This document shows positions 22,101-33,900 of a stretch of DNA of 64,000 nucleotides, piece by piece. A program made the position numbers and the translations under genes. The stretch spans positions 6,564,501 to 6,628,500 of the forward strand of contig CM074760.1 in assembly GCA_037355855.1 (NCBI GenBank), in the 5' to 3' direction. Position 1 is the stretch's first letter, and each line of letters begins with the position of its first letter. The notes below the pieces were generated by a model that was not told the origin of the DNA, did no database searches, and saw nothing but the letters and a program-made list of their open reading frames with translations. Source of the stretch: Pseudo-nitzschia pungens. Taxonomy: Eukaryota; Bacillariophyta; Bacillariophyceae; Bacillariales; Bacillariaceae.

Positions 22101-22425
22101 TGGTCGAGACATGTTCATGCCGGTGAACTTCCCAGTGGATTGGGAAGCAATCCAAGCAAAGAAGCAGAAAAGCATCCACAAGAGCAACATCAGGGAAAAC
22201 CAGAAAAGGATCCCCCATGTCTATAAAGAAGGAGACTATGTCACCCTGGAAAGGAAGGGCATTATCCCAAAACTATCCTTCCCACGGCAAGGACCTTACA
22301 AGGTGCTCAAGGCCCATGATAATGGAACTGTAACTATTGAAACTGCTCCTTTTGTAACTGACCGAGTTAACATCAGGAGAGTCCATCCCTACTATTGCAG
22401 GGATAGCCCTGAACCAGAGAAGTAA
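19153..22425 (+). CDS. pol: Retrotransposon Pol polyprotein (PR-RT-RH-IN)
   Basis: An intact 1090-residue polyprotein. Aspartic protease active site D37-S-G; reverse transcriptase YIDD at residues 392-395; RNase H with HLYSDAS and TDHLNLLY (about 535-620); integrase zinc-binding HHCC (about 757-800) and catalytic D829, D894 and E929, the last pair 35 residues apart as expected. The C-terminus (FPRQGPYKVL) resembles the gypsy integrase tail; no chromodomain is evident. The frame continues gag across one TGA codon, so it is probably made by stop-codon readthrough or by re-initiation at the abutting ATG. It copies and integrates the element. Confidence 0.96.
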   Translation: MADTIHTGPRIINRFADVCVEVLDHKGRGRMLRGLLDSGCSKSIILQQFVDRSQLTNRDRRSVTYNTYGGKFRTKSAASVGLRLIEFSNSKTIKWTFQVDEYHHHEEVPYDMIIGSDLMAQLGLDIKYSSRTIEWQGDSIPMKGMGELSNPDKCEAVFFANTQSPILQKEEERQSKILDADYSKVNIDAMVNDLEITDASKEALKKTLKKFPTLFGGGLGLLKNIEPVSIELQPGVKPVRQRYYSVPHAFEQALRKEINRLCDIGVLEKLPHDDDSPWASPTFCQPKKTGDIRVLTDFRKMNAAIQRKPFPLPRIGETIQRLQKFKSATALDLSQGYYTIPICKESQKICSTILPWGKYAYKRLAMGIACAPDIFQSVMMNLLGDLDYVLVYIDDILIIQREGESEQDHLNKIDTVLQRLDDAGFRANLRKSFFMQKEVEYLGFLLTTEGIQPQPKKLEAMKRLEAPKNTKQLKMFLGMVNFYRDMWKRRSHILAPLNKLAGKKGKMNWYWGPAEQKAFMEAKRMLADEAKLAFPDFTKPFHLYSDASDRQLGATVCQDGKPLGFYTRKLNSAQLNYTVGEKELLGIVEGLKAFEGILRGQDVIIHTDHLNLLYQQMPTQRMVRWRLLMEEFHPVVKHVAGKDNDAADALSRLDITDDPADTVEWLPPNKPLTYADEEEHLRQLLFPLGEEAPEEFQGNSAFPLAPDMIQFYQQKDTGIMSALEKDNRLTTKMVEGYNLIHKEGKILIPDKLKDRVMEWYHSMLVHPGEKRMEQSIRSVFTWKGLRKDVQDLCKHCHTCQMFKKSGRKKYGLLPEKAAEVTKWQRVNVDLWGPATVHNKNGKDYQIHVLTMVDPVTGWFELAHLKDSPNAAETQRLLDSTWLARYPRPKEIGFDGGSEFKAEFQELCENMGMKRKPSGAWNPQSNSVLERIHQVLKDCLLSFNLENRDLHEKDPFEEFTTKAAYAIRSAIHTTLGYSPAQLVFGRDMFMPVNFPVDWEAIQAKKQKSIHKSNIRENQKRIPHVYKEGDYVTLERKGIIPKLSFPRQGPYKVLKAHDNGTVTIETAPFVTDRVNIRRVHPYYCRDSPEPEK

Positions 22426-22449
22426 TTGTTACAGTACCATGGAGGAGCA

Positions 22450-22638
22450 TGCCGTGCACCGGAATACAGTCACGAGTCTACTCGGGACTGGATTAGGGAT
22501 AAGGATAAAAACAATCGGCGAGTCGACAGAATCGCTGATTCGGAAGGCTCTTAGAACTGTAGCAAATAGACTAACCAATAGAGCTCACAATTTGCATATC
22601 ACTACTACTCTAATCACTAGTAGACCCGGGGTATGGCA
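22450..22638 (+). repeat. 3' LTR
   Basis: 189 bp, matching the 5' LTR base for base by eye, followed directly by the target duplication TGTTG at 22639-22643. Confidence 0.97.
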
Positions 22639-22643
22639 TGTTG

Positions 22644-25399
22644 GAATTTCTCTGTATTGCGATACAGATCGGCGTTACAGAACGGAATCTATGGCAGCAT
22701 GGCTTGCTTCTGAACATCAATAAATAATGATAGTCTTGTTAGTACGTGGAGTTCATTAGTTGTACTAGTACTACTACTACTAGTAGTAGTAGTAAAACTG
22801 GTACTAACCGCCTCATCTCCTGTGTTTGACAATTTGCTACCCCCAAATGGATTTCATCACTGAACAAGCGATGAATTGCTGTAAAATTTACAAAGGCAAT
22901 CAGCAGCACTGGGAACTGGTGATCTTATATGAAGTTGTTCCATCAATAACAACCTCATCTTGCTTCGGTGTTGAATAATCATTTTGACGCAATGGATTAT
23001 TTTGAAAGAATAACAAGAAGAATATAAAGGCAATCACTAGCAATCACTAATGCGGTAATCTTGCGTCCGAGTCAGCTAATGCCCTTTCTCTCCGGTGTTC
23101 AAACAATCTTCGAATACCCAACTCTTCTACTGCATGGACGTAATGGATAATGGTTCGAAAGAAAAAGATAATTATTGTTGCATGAAGTCAAGAATCATTC
23201 ATGTGGTAACTGCAATTCAACTAACAATTAGCCTATCTTCGGTGTTCAACAATCATCTCATCCCACTGGAATTCAACATGCACGGAAATGGATATCAGCA
23301 AAGCATTGTCGTATGTCACAGAAATGTTTCTCGACTTTACGATTGGCACTGATTTCGGTTGGATTACAATTGGAGTGATCATCATCGACCGGAAATGAAT
23401 ACCCATACTTTGGTACCATCAGTAGTACCTCTATCATATCCATCCGAGAATGCAAAGAACTAGTAGTAGTAATTACCACGAAAACGAGTCGTTGAATAGT
23501 CTTTTTGAGATTGATTGAATGAATTCAGTGACCATTCATGATATATCCTTAAAGAGCTTATTAAGAAGATAAAACGCATGAAACGTTGCATACAAAAGTG
23601 AACCTAAACGGTGGTAAGAAAACAACGTCTCAGGTTCTCATCATAATTTCTTTCCAGAGGAGTTCACTTGTGCTGGATATGATTTCAACTGAGTCAACAT
23701 CAATCTACTGGAGGTTATTCGCTAATACGGCGATTGAAAATTTTTTGGGGCTTATAATCTCGACAAAAAAATTGTGGGTCTGATAGTTTCAAGATGGTGT
23801 TAAAACATAATTACACTCATCAAATTAGAATTTGTCTTCATGAACGGAAAACTTCTTGATGAGGTTAGCATATCATTTATTTTGATAGAAATTCGTATTT
23901 AAGAATCTCTCTTTTTATCATTTTGGAAAATGCGTGTTCCTTTTGATAACTTCTATTAGGCCACTGAGACTTGCCAAAGAGATGAATACTTAAACAGAAT
24001 TGGGATACCATAATATGAAATAGTATATGTCTTATTTAGTTCACATACTGCTCTTCCTAAGGAGTATTAAAGTCGTCAACAGCGAAGAAATATCAATACT
24101 CCATTAAGACAATTGATATTCTTCCCATGAGTTCCAATGAGATACCACTTTGTTCTCTCGAGATCAGCATTCGTGTCCAATCCATTAGTTGTCGCAAAGG
24201 AATCCGTAATGTTTGTATTAATTCAATTAAGTAAACAATGATCTAAAGAGCTAAATTTAAAACACGTTAAATAGTCATGATAAGAGAATATTGTCAAATG
24301 GTTTTATCAGGTCATTGAATGTAAACATCTTCCCAAGAAGAATTCACTAAGGAAAGAACGGGCTTGAATACAATGGTACGTCCATTACAGCCTATAGTGG
24401 TTCACCTTTCAGATAGTAGCAATTGGCATCGTACTTTAATAGAAGTAATCATGGGTGTGCGCTACCTTCGAAAAATATTATGGCATTGCCAAAAAGATCC
24501 CACCAGAGGTTTGTTATTCTGTCAAAAGATGATTCGAATTGCGAGAACCTCTGATAAAATTACGTCGATCACTCTTCCGGTATACCATTGTAACAAATGG
24601 GTTCCCTTTGTTTATCAAAAAATATTACAATAATAGAGAGATATTTTTTGACAGTATTGTAGTGGTACGTTTCAATGGCCATTTATTTCTTTGAAATTTA
24701 CGGCGAATTTACAGTCTAGATAAATGCAAATTGCATGCAATTCATTGCTATGAATTTTTAGATATTTCGTCCGAACTACACGCCTCCGGGCAGAAAGCCT
24801 CGACATAAATTGACACTGGATTCATAACAAGCATTGAACATTCCCTCAAATTCGCAAATCGAGATTCGAACGTTCTACTTTTATCAGTTTGATTGCTTTT
24901 TCTTAGTCGTCGACCTGTAACAGATTTTTCTACACTTCAAAGAACTTGCCAATCCAACGGCTAAGCTAAAACCTCTGAATTGAGGAGACAAACCCCACAA
25001 AAAAACTTTGTTTTAAGACGTAATCGCAACAGATAGGAAAAGCCGCCCTTTCTGTCGCGAAAAACATTGTCTTCAAATAAAAAACTGGAAACGGGATTAT
25101 TCTTATAAAATAATCCTCCTCACAACTTGTGAAGTCAACACGAACTTGACAACAATAGAGAAAAATACAAAATTACTGCAACTGTAACAGCGATAACGAA
25201 CAGCAGTTCATTGCACGGATTCTAGTCTGTGGTAAGCGATCTGACAATTCCTTTTCCCTATTGACGCATCCTGCAAAACCATTCCCTTCATCTCACCTGT
25301 TCTCCCCTCAACATTCGGTGTGGGAATCTTATCAACAATGCAATAGAACACGGGCGCGACAGTGTAAATCAAGCAACCAATATCCAAGTCGAAGCATTA
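22644..25399. other. 2.7-kb AT-rich gene-free region with dispersed repeats
   Basis: No convincing gene. A degenerate repeat beginning CTTCGGTGTTCAACAATC and followed 30-50 bases later by AATGGATA recurs near 22817, 22963, 23089 and 23237. A perfect 26-bp palindrome of TAC/GTA units lies at 22769-22794. The stretch 23500-24350 is particularly AT-rich. A frame at 24364-24633 (89 codons) has no recognisable domain. Confidence 0.5.
22769..22794. repeat. 26-bp (TAC)n/(GTA)n palindrome
   Basis: Four TAC-type units followed directly by their reverse complement, forming a perfect palindrome without a loop. Confidence 0.85.
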
Positions 25400-28178
25400 T
25401 TGAGACAACATCTAGTCATGTTTCCTTCAACATCTCGCCAATGCGCCACGGCAAGGATTGGCTTCTTCCTAACGGCTACCATGATCGCTTCATCCTTTGT
25501 GCAACGAGTAGATGCCAATATACTCCGCGCCCTTGCTGCCAACAAAGAAAACTACATCTTACACGATGTTGAGTGTACCCTATATCTGTCAGAAGGAGAG
25601 GGAATCATACCGAACCCAGAAGACGACAACATATTCCGAACGGGTGACAAAGATGAGTTAACCTGGGTATTCGACCGAGACAAGCCTGAACCTATACACG
25701 TCGTCGAGCATGATTGGGTCTGCTCTGATGTCATTGCGGATATCAGCGCCATAGTGGGGTTGGAGCAATCCGATCTCTGGGATATCGAGGTCTTTGAGCT
25801 CCACATGACCGACTTTGATATCCAAGCCTATATCGAAGAAAAAAATCTTATGCCTGGAGCATCAAGCTTGTACATGTCGTCTGTCGTTTTTACGCCCGGA
25901 ATCCCTGAGCTTTACATTCCAAAATCTGCATCCATTCGTGTTGACCAACTGCCTGATCACCGCCGAAAACTTGGTGCTCCAACCCAAGGAAAGCTCCAAG
26001 CACTCATGGTCCGAATAATCGGAAGCAATGGCTATGAACCCACAGCGACAAAGGAAGAACTCTTCAGAGAAATTTTTAGATTCCCCATCGGCACTTCTAT
26101 GGCACAGCAGTTCCGAGCCTGCTCTGGTGAACTTTTCGACATTGTTCCGTGGACAGACGGACAAGGTATTGATGGTATCTATGACCTTGAAATCCCAATC
26201 CCTATCGTATCTGAACAAACTTCACGATCACTTGTTACTAACCTCGCCTCTGTAAAGCTGAGAAACATATTCGGAGGCTACGAAGCTTTCGACATCGTTA
26301 TGTTTTGCTTCCCTGGGGGTACTTTGAGAACGGATGGTGTCAAGGAATGGTTGGCCTTCGCCCTGACAGCCAACAAACTGAGTTTCTACAACGACGATAG
26401 TAATTGGTGTAGAAGCACGTCACTTCGGATGCATGAAGTTGTAAGTGCTGAAAGGTTTATTGGATTGCTGACTTGCTTGTGATTCTGCGCCTTTGCACAA
26501 CAACCCATTCTTAAATCAAAATGGACATAACTTACATCTTGGATTGAACATCAATATTTTTCTCCGTACGCATTAGGGTCACAACATGAATCTTGCGCAT
26601 TCGGCCGAGAAAAAAGCAGTCGACGATGCAATTGGAGTAATGGGTATATCGTACCCCGAGACGAAAACAGGGTTCAGAAGAATGTGCTTCAACGCCCCAA
26701 AGAATTATCAGCTAAAATGGTATACGGAACAGGAATTATCATACAATCCGCTTGAAGACAAGGACTTCGCAAAAGAGTTAACTCTTGTTAGTGCCAATCG
26801 TTACGCTCCAGAAGTCACCGATACAAACTTGGTCACCATTCGTTTGGAAACGCCCTCTATACCGCTCAGCGACCCCAACGATTGGTACATCGGATTCAAC
26901 GAGAAACTGGGATTCAATGATGGTACAATGGAGGACTGGGACATGGTTGGTGTTTTCCAGAAAGAGAAAAACGGGCCATATGACTACGGAGTTTCCCTAA
27001 AGAAAGCGGTTTTAAACTTTGGCGAATCCTATACCATTGCGAACTTCGACAATCAAAGCAAAGATGTTTCGATCAAATTCGTTGAATTGGTGGATGGCGT
27101 AGCTAAGGTCAAAATTACTGACAGGTCTCGAGCACCCCCGGAGGAAGTTCTAGATCCTAATTCATGCCCCCCTGACTTGTACCCTGTTGAAATTCTAGTC
27201 CTCCCAGACATGTATCCCGACGATGTTAGCTGGTCAATCGTTGACCAAGAAACAAGAAAAACGGTAGCGTTTGGAAATAAGTACAAAACAAAGTGGAAAA
27301 TGGGAGAAAGCGTTGAGCCAGAATTCCGTATCGCGTGTGTCCCCTACAATAGAATTTATGAGTTCATCATCAAGGATTTATACGGCGACGGAATCTGTTG
27401 CTTCAAAGGAGCCGGCTACTACAAAGGATTGGATCCAGAGGGAGAGCTCCTCTTCCAAGGCGGATCGCTTGCTCAACCTCCCTTCAAAAAGAACTATGGA
27501 AAAAAAGACGTCCAACCCTTCATTTCGCCCACTGGCCCTGCTTCCCCAACCAAGGGACCAACTGGTGGCCCACCTCCTACTAACTCAGGTCCCACTGGCC
27601 CCGCCGTGACGTCAGCTCCCACAGGTTCGCCTACGAAGAAGCCTGCGAAGAATCCTACGAAGAATCCTACGAAGAAGCCTACAAACGCGCCTTTGCCAAC
27701 CCCAGCTCCAGTTCAACCAACAAACCCACCAACAAACCCGCCAACATCTGCTCCCCTGAAGGATTGCACAGATGATCCCGATTTTCAATTCAACGGAGTA
27801 TCGACCTTCAACTGCAGTTGGGTGGGAGATCGGAAAAGTCAACGTTGCAAATTGGCTTATAAGGACGGTTTAGTCGAGGACTTTTGCCAGAAGACATGCG
27901 AGAAAAATTGTAAAAGTGCAGAAGTGCTATGCAAGAACTCACAAAAAGTTTTCAAAATCAACGGTAAGAACTACAGATGCAATACGTTTCAGAAATACAA
28001 GGAAATCACTTGCGAAACACAAGTCGACCCCAGCAGTGACGGCCAACTAGCAAAATCAGTTGGCGATCTTTGCCAGGGAAGATGCAAGCCCGAGTGCAAC
28101 AGCCAGGATAGTAAGAAGAAAAAGAAAAAGAAGAAAAAGAAAAAGAAGAACAAAAACAAAAACAAAAACATTCAGTAA
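25400..28178 (+). CDS. Secreted gametolysin-type (M11) metalloprotease with Cys-rich tail, 2 exons
   Basis: Gene model join(25400..26440, 26577..28178), 880 residues. A hydrophobic segment (GFFLTATMIASSFV, ending VDA) is the signal peptide; the ATG at 25418 is an alternative start. The intron splits the zinc site: exon 1 ends M-H-E-V and exon 2 begins G-H-N-M-N-L-A-H, together giving the metzincin HExxHxxxxxH at residues 345-355. VMGISYPE downstream supplies the Met-turn region. Next is a DxYPxxxSWxI ... YGDGICC domain (about 600-695), then a Pro/Thr/Lys linker (PTGSPTKKP, KNPTKKPTN), two Cys-rich ShK-like modules (about 755-860) and a Lys/Asn-rich tail. Gametolysins degrade cell-wall glycoproteins during gamete release in green algae; in diatoms a role in frustule-associated matrix or allelopathy is speculative. 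All zinc ligands are present. Confidence 0.92.
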
Positions 28179-30060
28179 CAGCGAGCGAAAAGCGAGCGAA
28201 CAGACAGCTAGGGCACCAAAAAGAGCACCCGGGTATTTGATTAAACGTATTCCATATTCGACTATTCATTTTCGATATTTTCGATATTTTCGATCCCATT
28301 TCGATGATAATAGTACTATTAATACAACATGTTAATAACGCAGTGTTTTCAATGAATCAATCAGAAAGTGCAATTTGTACCTATTCAGTTCTACGGTAGT
28401 AACTACTGAAAACAGAGCAGCTTGCATCTTTTCGACAGAGTTTTGTTCCTCTTCTTACTTTGTACTGTATTATTTTTTTTTTGAAATACAGTAAGATCTT
28501 ACCCGTGGATAACCAAAATGGATCACGTCGGAGTGATAGATTATTCCCTCACTATCAGAACAAATACCTCCTCCCAGTAACGGAAACCTTCTCAACGAAA
28601 GTTACAACCTGTTCATGAACAGTATAAACCGACTGATTGCAACAACTCCTCTTGAAATCAGTGACTTACATCCATAGCTTTGGCCCCCGGTAGTTAATGG
28701 TTTTGTCGCCAAATTTCGGAATTTTGATCCAATTTGGTAAGCGTAGAAATTGGTACATTTTATACATGGGACCATACAGTCCAGTGACAGCATGTTGATG
28801 AAAAAAAACAAGGAAAAAAAAGGGCAAACGGAAACGGAAAGGAAAATGTCAAACAAACCATATGCTGTCACTCAAAAAGCACACAATTTTTGGCCCTTTT
28901 TCTGTATGCGGGAGGTTACTAAGGGAAGAATACGCAAAGTTGTTTAAAAGTAAATATAGAGCATTGTAGAGTAGTAGAGTGTTAGCTAACAGATGATGTC
29001 TTTCCTTTGAATAGAGGTGGTGTATGCAAGGAGATATTGCCAAAAGCAAAGATGCTGTCACTCGATGCTACTCGATGCGATCCATTCTAGTAAACGTGAT
29101 CCATTTTAATTTTTGATGGGTACCGTAACTTAAGACCTTACTGTGATAAGGAAAATTGATCTAGGGCTTATCGTAGCACAAAGATGACTCGGGTTTCACG
29201 ATCCCACCAGTGTCACCAGTACATGAGGATGAATGACGCAAAACACACATTCAACATTCCAACAATGAACGACGGTTTTAGTTCAACAGTCACCAACATG
29301 ATCATACGAGTAAACAATTACAGTATCCATGCTGTATCCATACTTGTATCCAGTAAGGTTATCCACACTTGTTGAAACTAGTGATAGTATCATGCCATAC
29401 ACATCGTGTTGCTGAGTGTACACGTACTAACCGAAACCTTACTGAATACAACAAGTAAACCTTAAGGTTACTTCATATTCAATATTAAAAAAAAAAAACT
29501 ACTGTAACTCGTACCTTACTACAAGTAACCTTACACTCAACAGGTAAGGTTACGTGTAGTAATTGTATTCGAATAGTACGAGTAACCTTAACTTTTACTG
29601 TACTTCGTAATTACTAGTAGTAACCTTAATCTTAGTACACGTAGTTTTCAGTTTCGAAACATCCAAAAAACGTGATCTCTACGACTCGAACGTACGCCGT
29701 CTCGGCGTAGAAAAAGAATGTACGACTTTTGAAACTTTACCCTTTACAGTACCACTGACTACGGACCTATAACAGTAAATAGTACTAATGGATTTTTTTT
29801 TTACTTTGAATCGGTACAAATCTGGACGGTTAAATTTCGTGTACTAGCGATCAGACAAATACGATACTAACCGTGATTACGTGTACTTTATATCGGACAT
29901 TTCTGCCCATCGAGGTGCAGAAGTTACTTTAGATCAGACCCTTCTAAACGTTATTATTATTTGTAACTGTTAAAAATACCCTAATTACAATTTTAATTAA
30001 TGATGAACGGACATTTCAAATATTAATGCACATGATACATATCATGTGCATTTATGGAAC
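28179..30060. other. Intergenic DNA dense in GTAAGGTTAC/TACTTCGTA words
   Basis: No gene seen. Short TCGATATTT units repeat at about 28267-28300. From about 29100 the sequence is dominated by GTAAC/GTTAC and AACCTTAC words, with the highest density at 29430-29650. Confidence 0.5.
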
Positions 30061-30900
30061 GGTGATTCATTCAAACATCAAATTCAAGATAAAGACAGTA
30101 TGAATCACCGTCTTAAATATTCAATACTCTAGAGATAACAAATCACGGTGTTAAATTTTGAATCACCGTCTTAAATATTCAATACTCTAGATAACAAATT
30201 ACTGTGTTAAATTTCCAATAGAGGTGCGTCAGTATTGAATGAATATGATGTTATTTTTAAATCAACGTCTTTCAAACATGTTATTCGATAGATATGTACC
30301 GTATCAGTGTTTAATCGATATGTTATTTGATGTGTATCAGTATTGAATCAACATCTTTTTACTTGAGATGCCATACCCCGGGTCTACTAGTGATTAGAAT
30401 AGTAGTGATATGCAAATTGTGAGCTCTATTGGTTAGTCTATTTGTTGCAGTTCTAAGAGCTCTCCAGAGCAGTCGGCGATTCCGTCGACTCGCTAATTGT
30501 TTTTATCCTTATTCTTAATCCAGTCCCGAGTGGACTCGTGACTGTATCCCGGTGCACGGCATGAGAATGAATCACCGTGTTAAATAATACTTCGTATTAG
30601 ATAGATATGAATCAGTATTGAATCAACATGTTATTTGAATCAACGTTTAAATAATAGTAGTAGATGTTTAAACATGAATCACCGTCTTAAAAAAAAAGTA
30701 AGGTCTACTTCGGAATTCGATTTGAATCAAGTACCGGTATCAACCTGTTATTCTTTGAATCAACGTTTAAATAATAGATGTTTAAACATGAATCACCGTG
30801 TTAAATATTTGAATCAACGTGTTATTATTATTTCATAATGAATTACCGTATTAAGTATTTGATAGACGTTTTATTGACGTTTTGAACCGTTATCAATCCG
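30061..30900. repeat. Degenerate GAATCACCGTSTTAAAT / GAATCAACGT repeat block
   Basis: About 650 bp of imperfect short repeats based on GAATCACCGTGTTAAAT and GAATCAACGTGTTAT, interrupted by a solo LTR. Two longer duplications are visible: 30102-30145 against 30160-30199, and 30634-30685 against 30754-30799. Confidence 0.8.
30369..30561 (-). mobile_element. Solo LTR of the gypsy family seen at 17-22.6 kb
   Basis: 193 bp in reverse orientation (starts TGCCATACCCCGGG, ends GGTGCACGGCA), clearly the same LTR with scattered substitutions. A perfect 5-bp duplication TGAGA flanks it (30364-30368 and 30562-30566), so it is a solo LTR left by recombination between two LTRs after an older insertion. 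Confidence 0.95.
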
Positions 30901-33900
30901 ATTCGAAGTCATTTTTAGAGCCTGTTGGAGCATGTGTGGTCTGATCGCAAGTACTCACTTTTTGTTCGCCAAATTTTGTACCGAACAAAAGTAAAAATCA
31001 AATCCATTAGTACTATTTACTGTTTTAGGTCCCCACTGACTACATTTCAGAGTACCTGTTCCCTTCCCATGACTTAGAGCTCCCCTTTTCTCTACTCCAA
31101 TACCGATTTTCTGGTACCACTGACGACTTAAAGCTACACTTTTGTCGAGTATTGTTCCCGGTACCACTAGCTATCGACGTGTTTTCCCACTCAAACTCAC
31201 TTCAATACCGCGGGACGGTGGAAGGCGAAATCCACTCTCGAGAGCATCGGTTGAAGAGCTTCGACGATGCTGCATGCTTCGAAGTAGTGGAGCTTGTCAG
31301 CAAATAGGCACACATCTACGTACAAGTACAGTACAGTACAGTACGAAGTACTTACCACTTCGTACTTCGTATTGCTTATTGCCATTGACGGGGTTTTACT
31401 TTCTGAACCAACGTGTATGTCGTTCGGACGGAATCGGGAACAGTGTTGACATACGCACACGAAGCGTCACAGTGCGGGTCCTACAACAAACAGCTGCAGC
31501 GCACTGTGCTTGCACGGCCTCATCGCTTCGCGACCGAATCCTACTTCGGCAAGTGTGCCGGTACACTTTTGCTTCGGTTTGATCGGGAGCACATTCGTAC
31601 CGGTAAGGTTACTCGTACTCGTACCCAAACTCTTATCAGGACGGGGGACTTTTTCCGTCGGACTTAGAGGTGCGTCGTCCGCGTCGTTAGACTCCATGTA
31701 GCCTATACCGGTACAGTCGCGGTACGTTCCCAAAATTTGAACCGCAGTACTTTTACGCTGTGCTGCAGAAACTTAGCGTTCCAAGCCTTTCGGCATCAAA
31801 CATGACTTTCGTGAGAACCTCTTGGCTCCACCGCTCCAACCTCGCCTCAAAGCAACAGCTTGCTACGTCAAAATCAAAACATTCGTGCCGGGCGGGGATG
31901 AAAAGAACTACGGCGACAACATACACTACCAGTAGCTATTATACGTAAAATTCATATTCTCGTTCGGAGAGTTGCGGTCTGTGTGTGTTGAATTCAGCAT
32001 GTACAGACGTGCACACATACCTGGCATGACCGCAACTATTCGAAAATCGCAACGCAAAGCTTGCCCACGACGGCGATATATTTTTCGGGGCGTGCGATAC
32101 GGTTCAAAATGCGAACGCAATGCGATTTGGTGCCCCTATTCCGGGCGAAACCGGGTGGCACTCGCGCGATGTCGCATCCCGCGACGCATGACGACCGTGG
32201 TTGCTTGGTTGCTTGGATTCTACCGTTGTTCCATCTCCGATTTGTTTGTCGGAATCTCACCCGTCGTTTTGCCGCGCAATAAACGAAAGAAAGTTGTGCG
32301 AGGTGTTTGCCGAGTGAAACTCGTTGCTGGCAATCCAGCACCAAAGCGTGCCTGGCAAATCGTCTTCGCTCTTATCGGTTGCGATTCATGGTACGTACCA
32401 AACTGCGTAAGACATCCGCGAAGCTTTGAAACCCAAAAAAAAACGGTTGGTGGAAACTGAAACCGCCGGATGGTGTGATGCATCGTCGTGATACAGTATC
32501 GTTCTGTGCTTTTCTCTGTGCTGTGCTGTGCTGTGCTGTGCTGTGCTGGATGCCGTGCTACCTGTCACCGCAAAAAAACTCTCGTATGCATCAGATGGGT
32601 CCTCGCAACTTCCCTTGCACCCGCCAAATTAGGGTTCATATGTCTTTGGTTCGACCATAAATCGCACAGTCAAACTACACGTAGGACTCATTTGATACCG
32701 GTGAAACGGCCACTTTAGTATGGCACTGCATTGGAATGTCGTGGTGTGGCAGTGGTGTCCAAACTCGACGGTTATATTATCTCGTCTCGTGATTTTTCGA
32801 ACAACTAGTACACGTACTCTGTCATGAGTTATTGAAAATTGTGAAATTGCAAGGTTTACACGTTCCTTACAATGCCATGAGCCGTGCGTTAAGACCTGGT
32901 ATCACATTCTCAGCGGTGCATTCAACGACTAGCCATTCAAACAAGCACATTGCGCATGAATTTACAACCAAAGACTTTTCTTTGTTAGACAATCAACGAG
33001 CGTCGTCTCAAACTTGCGCATTCTCTCTGTTTCGTCAAAAGAAGTATTGGTTCATTTTTCACTAGTTTTTAGGTTGGTACAATGCCTCTTTCGTAGCTTG
33101 CCAGAGAACGGTACATAACTCGTGGTCGTAAGGGTGGAAAACTTGTATCGAGGCAGAGAGTGGTAAATGCAGGGTTGGAGGGTGGAGGCATGTTCCAGTG
33201 TCCAATTTCAAATTCGTAAAATTAAAATAGTACCTTACGTAGTACGTAGTAGTAGGTAATACTGTAAGTAGTAAGGTTACCGTAGTGTAATAACTTTCTT
33301 ATTTTTTACTACAAGGTTACGAAGTAGAAGTACTCGTAAGCCTATTATTTAAAAATTTGTTGGTAAAATAATTTGGTTGGTCAATAATGGTGTAACTTAC
33401 TTACCTCGTACCGTAAGATACGGTAATACCTTAACTTACGTTTTCGGTGAACCGGTGTGCATGCATGCCGTTTCAAATGTGAATGGAACAATATGTTACC
33501 AAAAGTACCTACGTCGACTTACGTAATCTTACTTGTACATTATATTATTTTTTACGACTAGAATACCGGGACAAGACGAACCAAGGAACTATATGCCCTA
33601 AAAATACTTCAGTATTTAAGGTTACCTAACCTTACATAGCTCACCAATTTTCTGACGTACGAACCACGATATTATTCTTAGTATATGTAAAGTACATACG
33701 GTATGTAACTTCGGATACCCTCACATTGCACATTCTACCGTACAGTACATCGTACGAACTGTAAGAAGCATGATGCACTGCGATGACTAATGACCGGCCG
33801 TTTCGTACAAGTAAGGTTTTAGGGCCTTCACCGTATTGAGGAAGGCTTACTCCTTAATAGTACAACATATTTCCGTACGGTAACCTTACCTCATAACTTA

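Larger units (their letters stand above)
16996..22638 (+). mobile_element. Complete Ty3/gypsy LTR retrotransposon
   Basis: A 5643-bp element with two 189-bp LTRs that look identical by eye, ending TG...CA, and a perfect 5-bp target duplication (TGTTG). Both internal reading frames are intact. Pol order is protease, reverse transcriptase, RNase H, integrase, which defines Ty3/gypsy rather than Ty1/copia. A purine-rich stretch (GGAGGAGCA) right before the 3' LTR can serve as polypurine tract. No clear tRNA-complementary primer site follows the 5' LTR (it reads TGATTTTAAAATCAAG). Identical LTRs mean a recent insertion. Confidence 0.97.

Noticed and set aside
31972..32460. 162-codon plus-strand frame in GC-richer DNA
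   Set aside because: Very Arg/Cys-rich, overlapped by an equally open minus frame, no domain. Likely chance.
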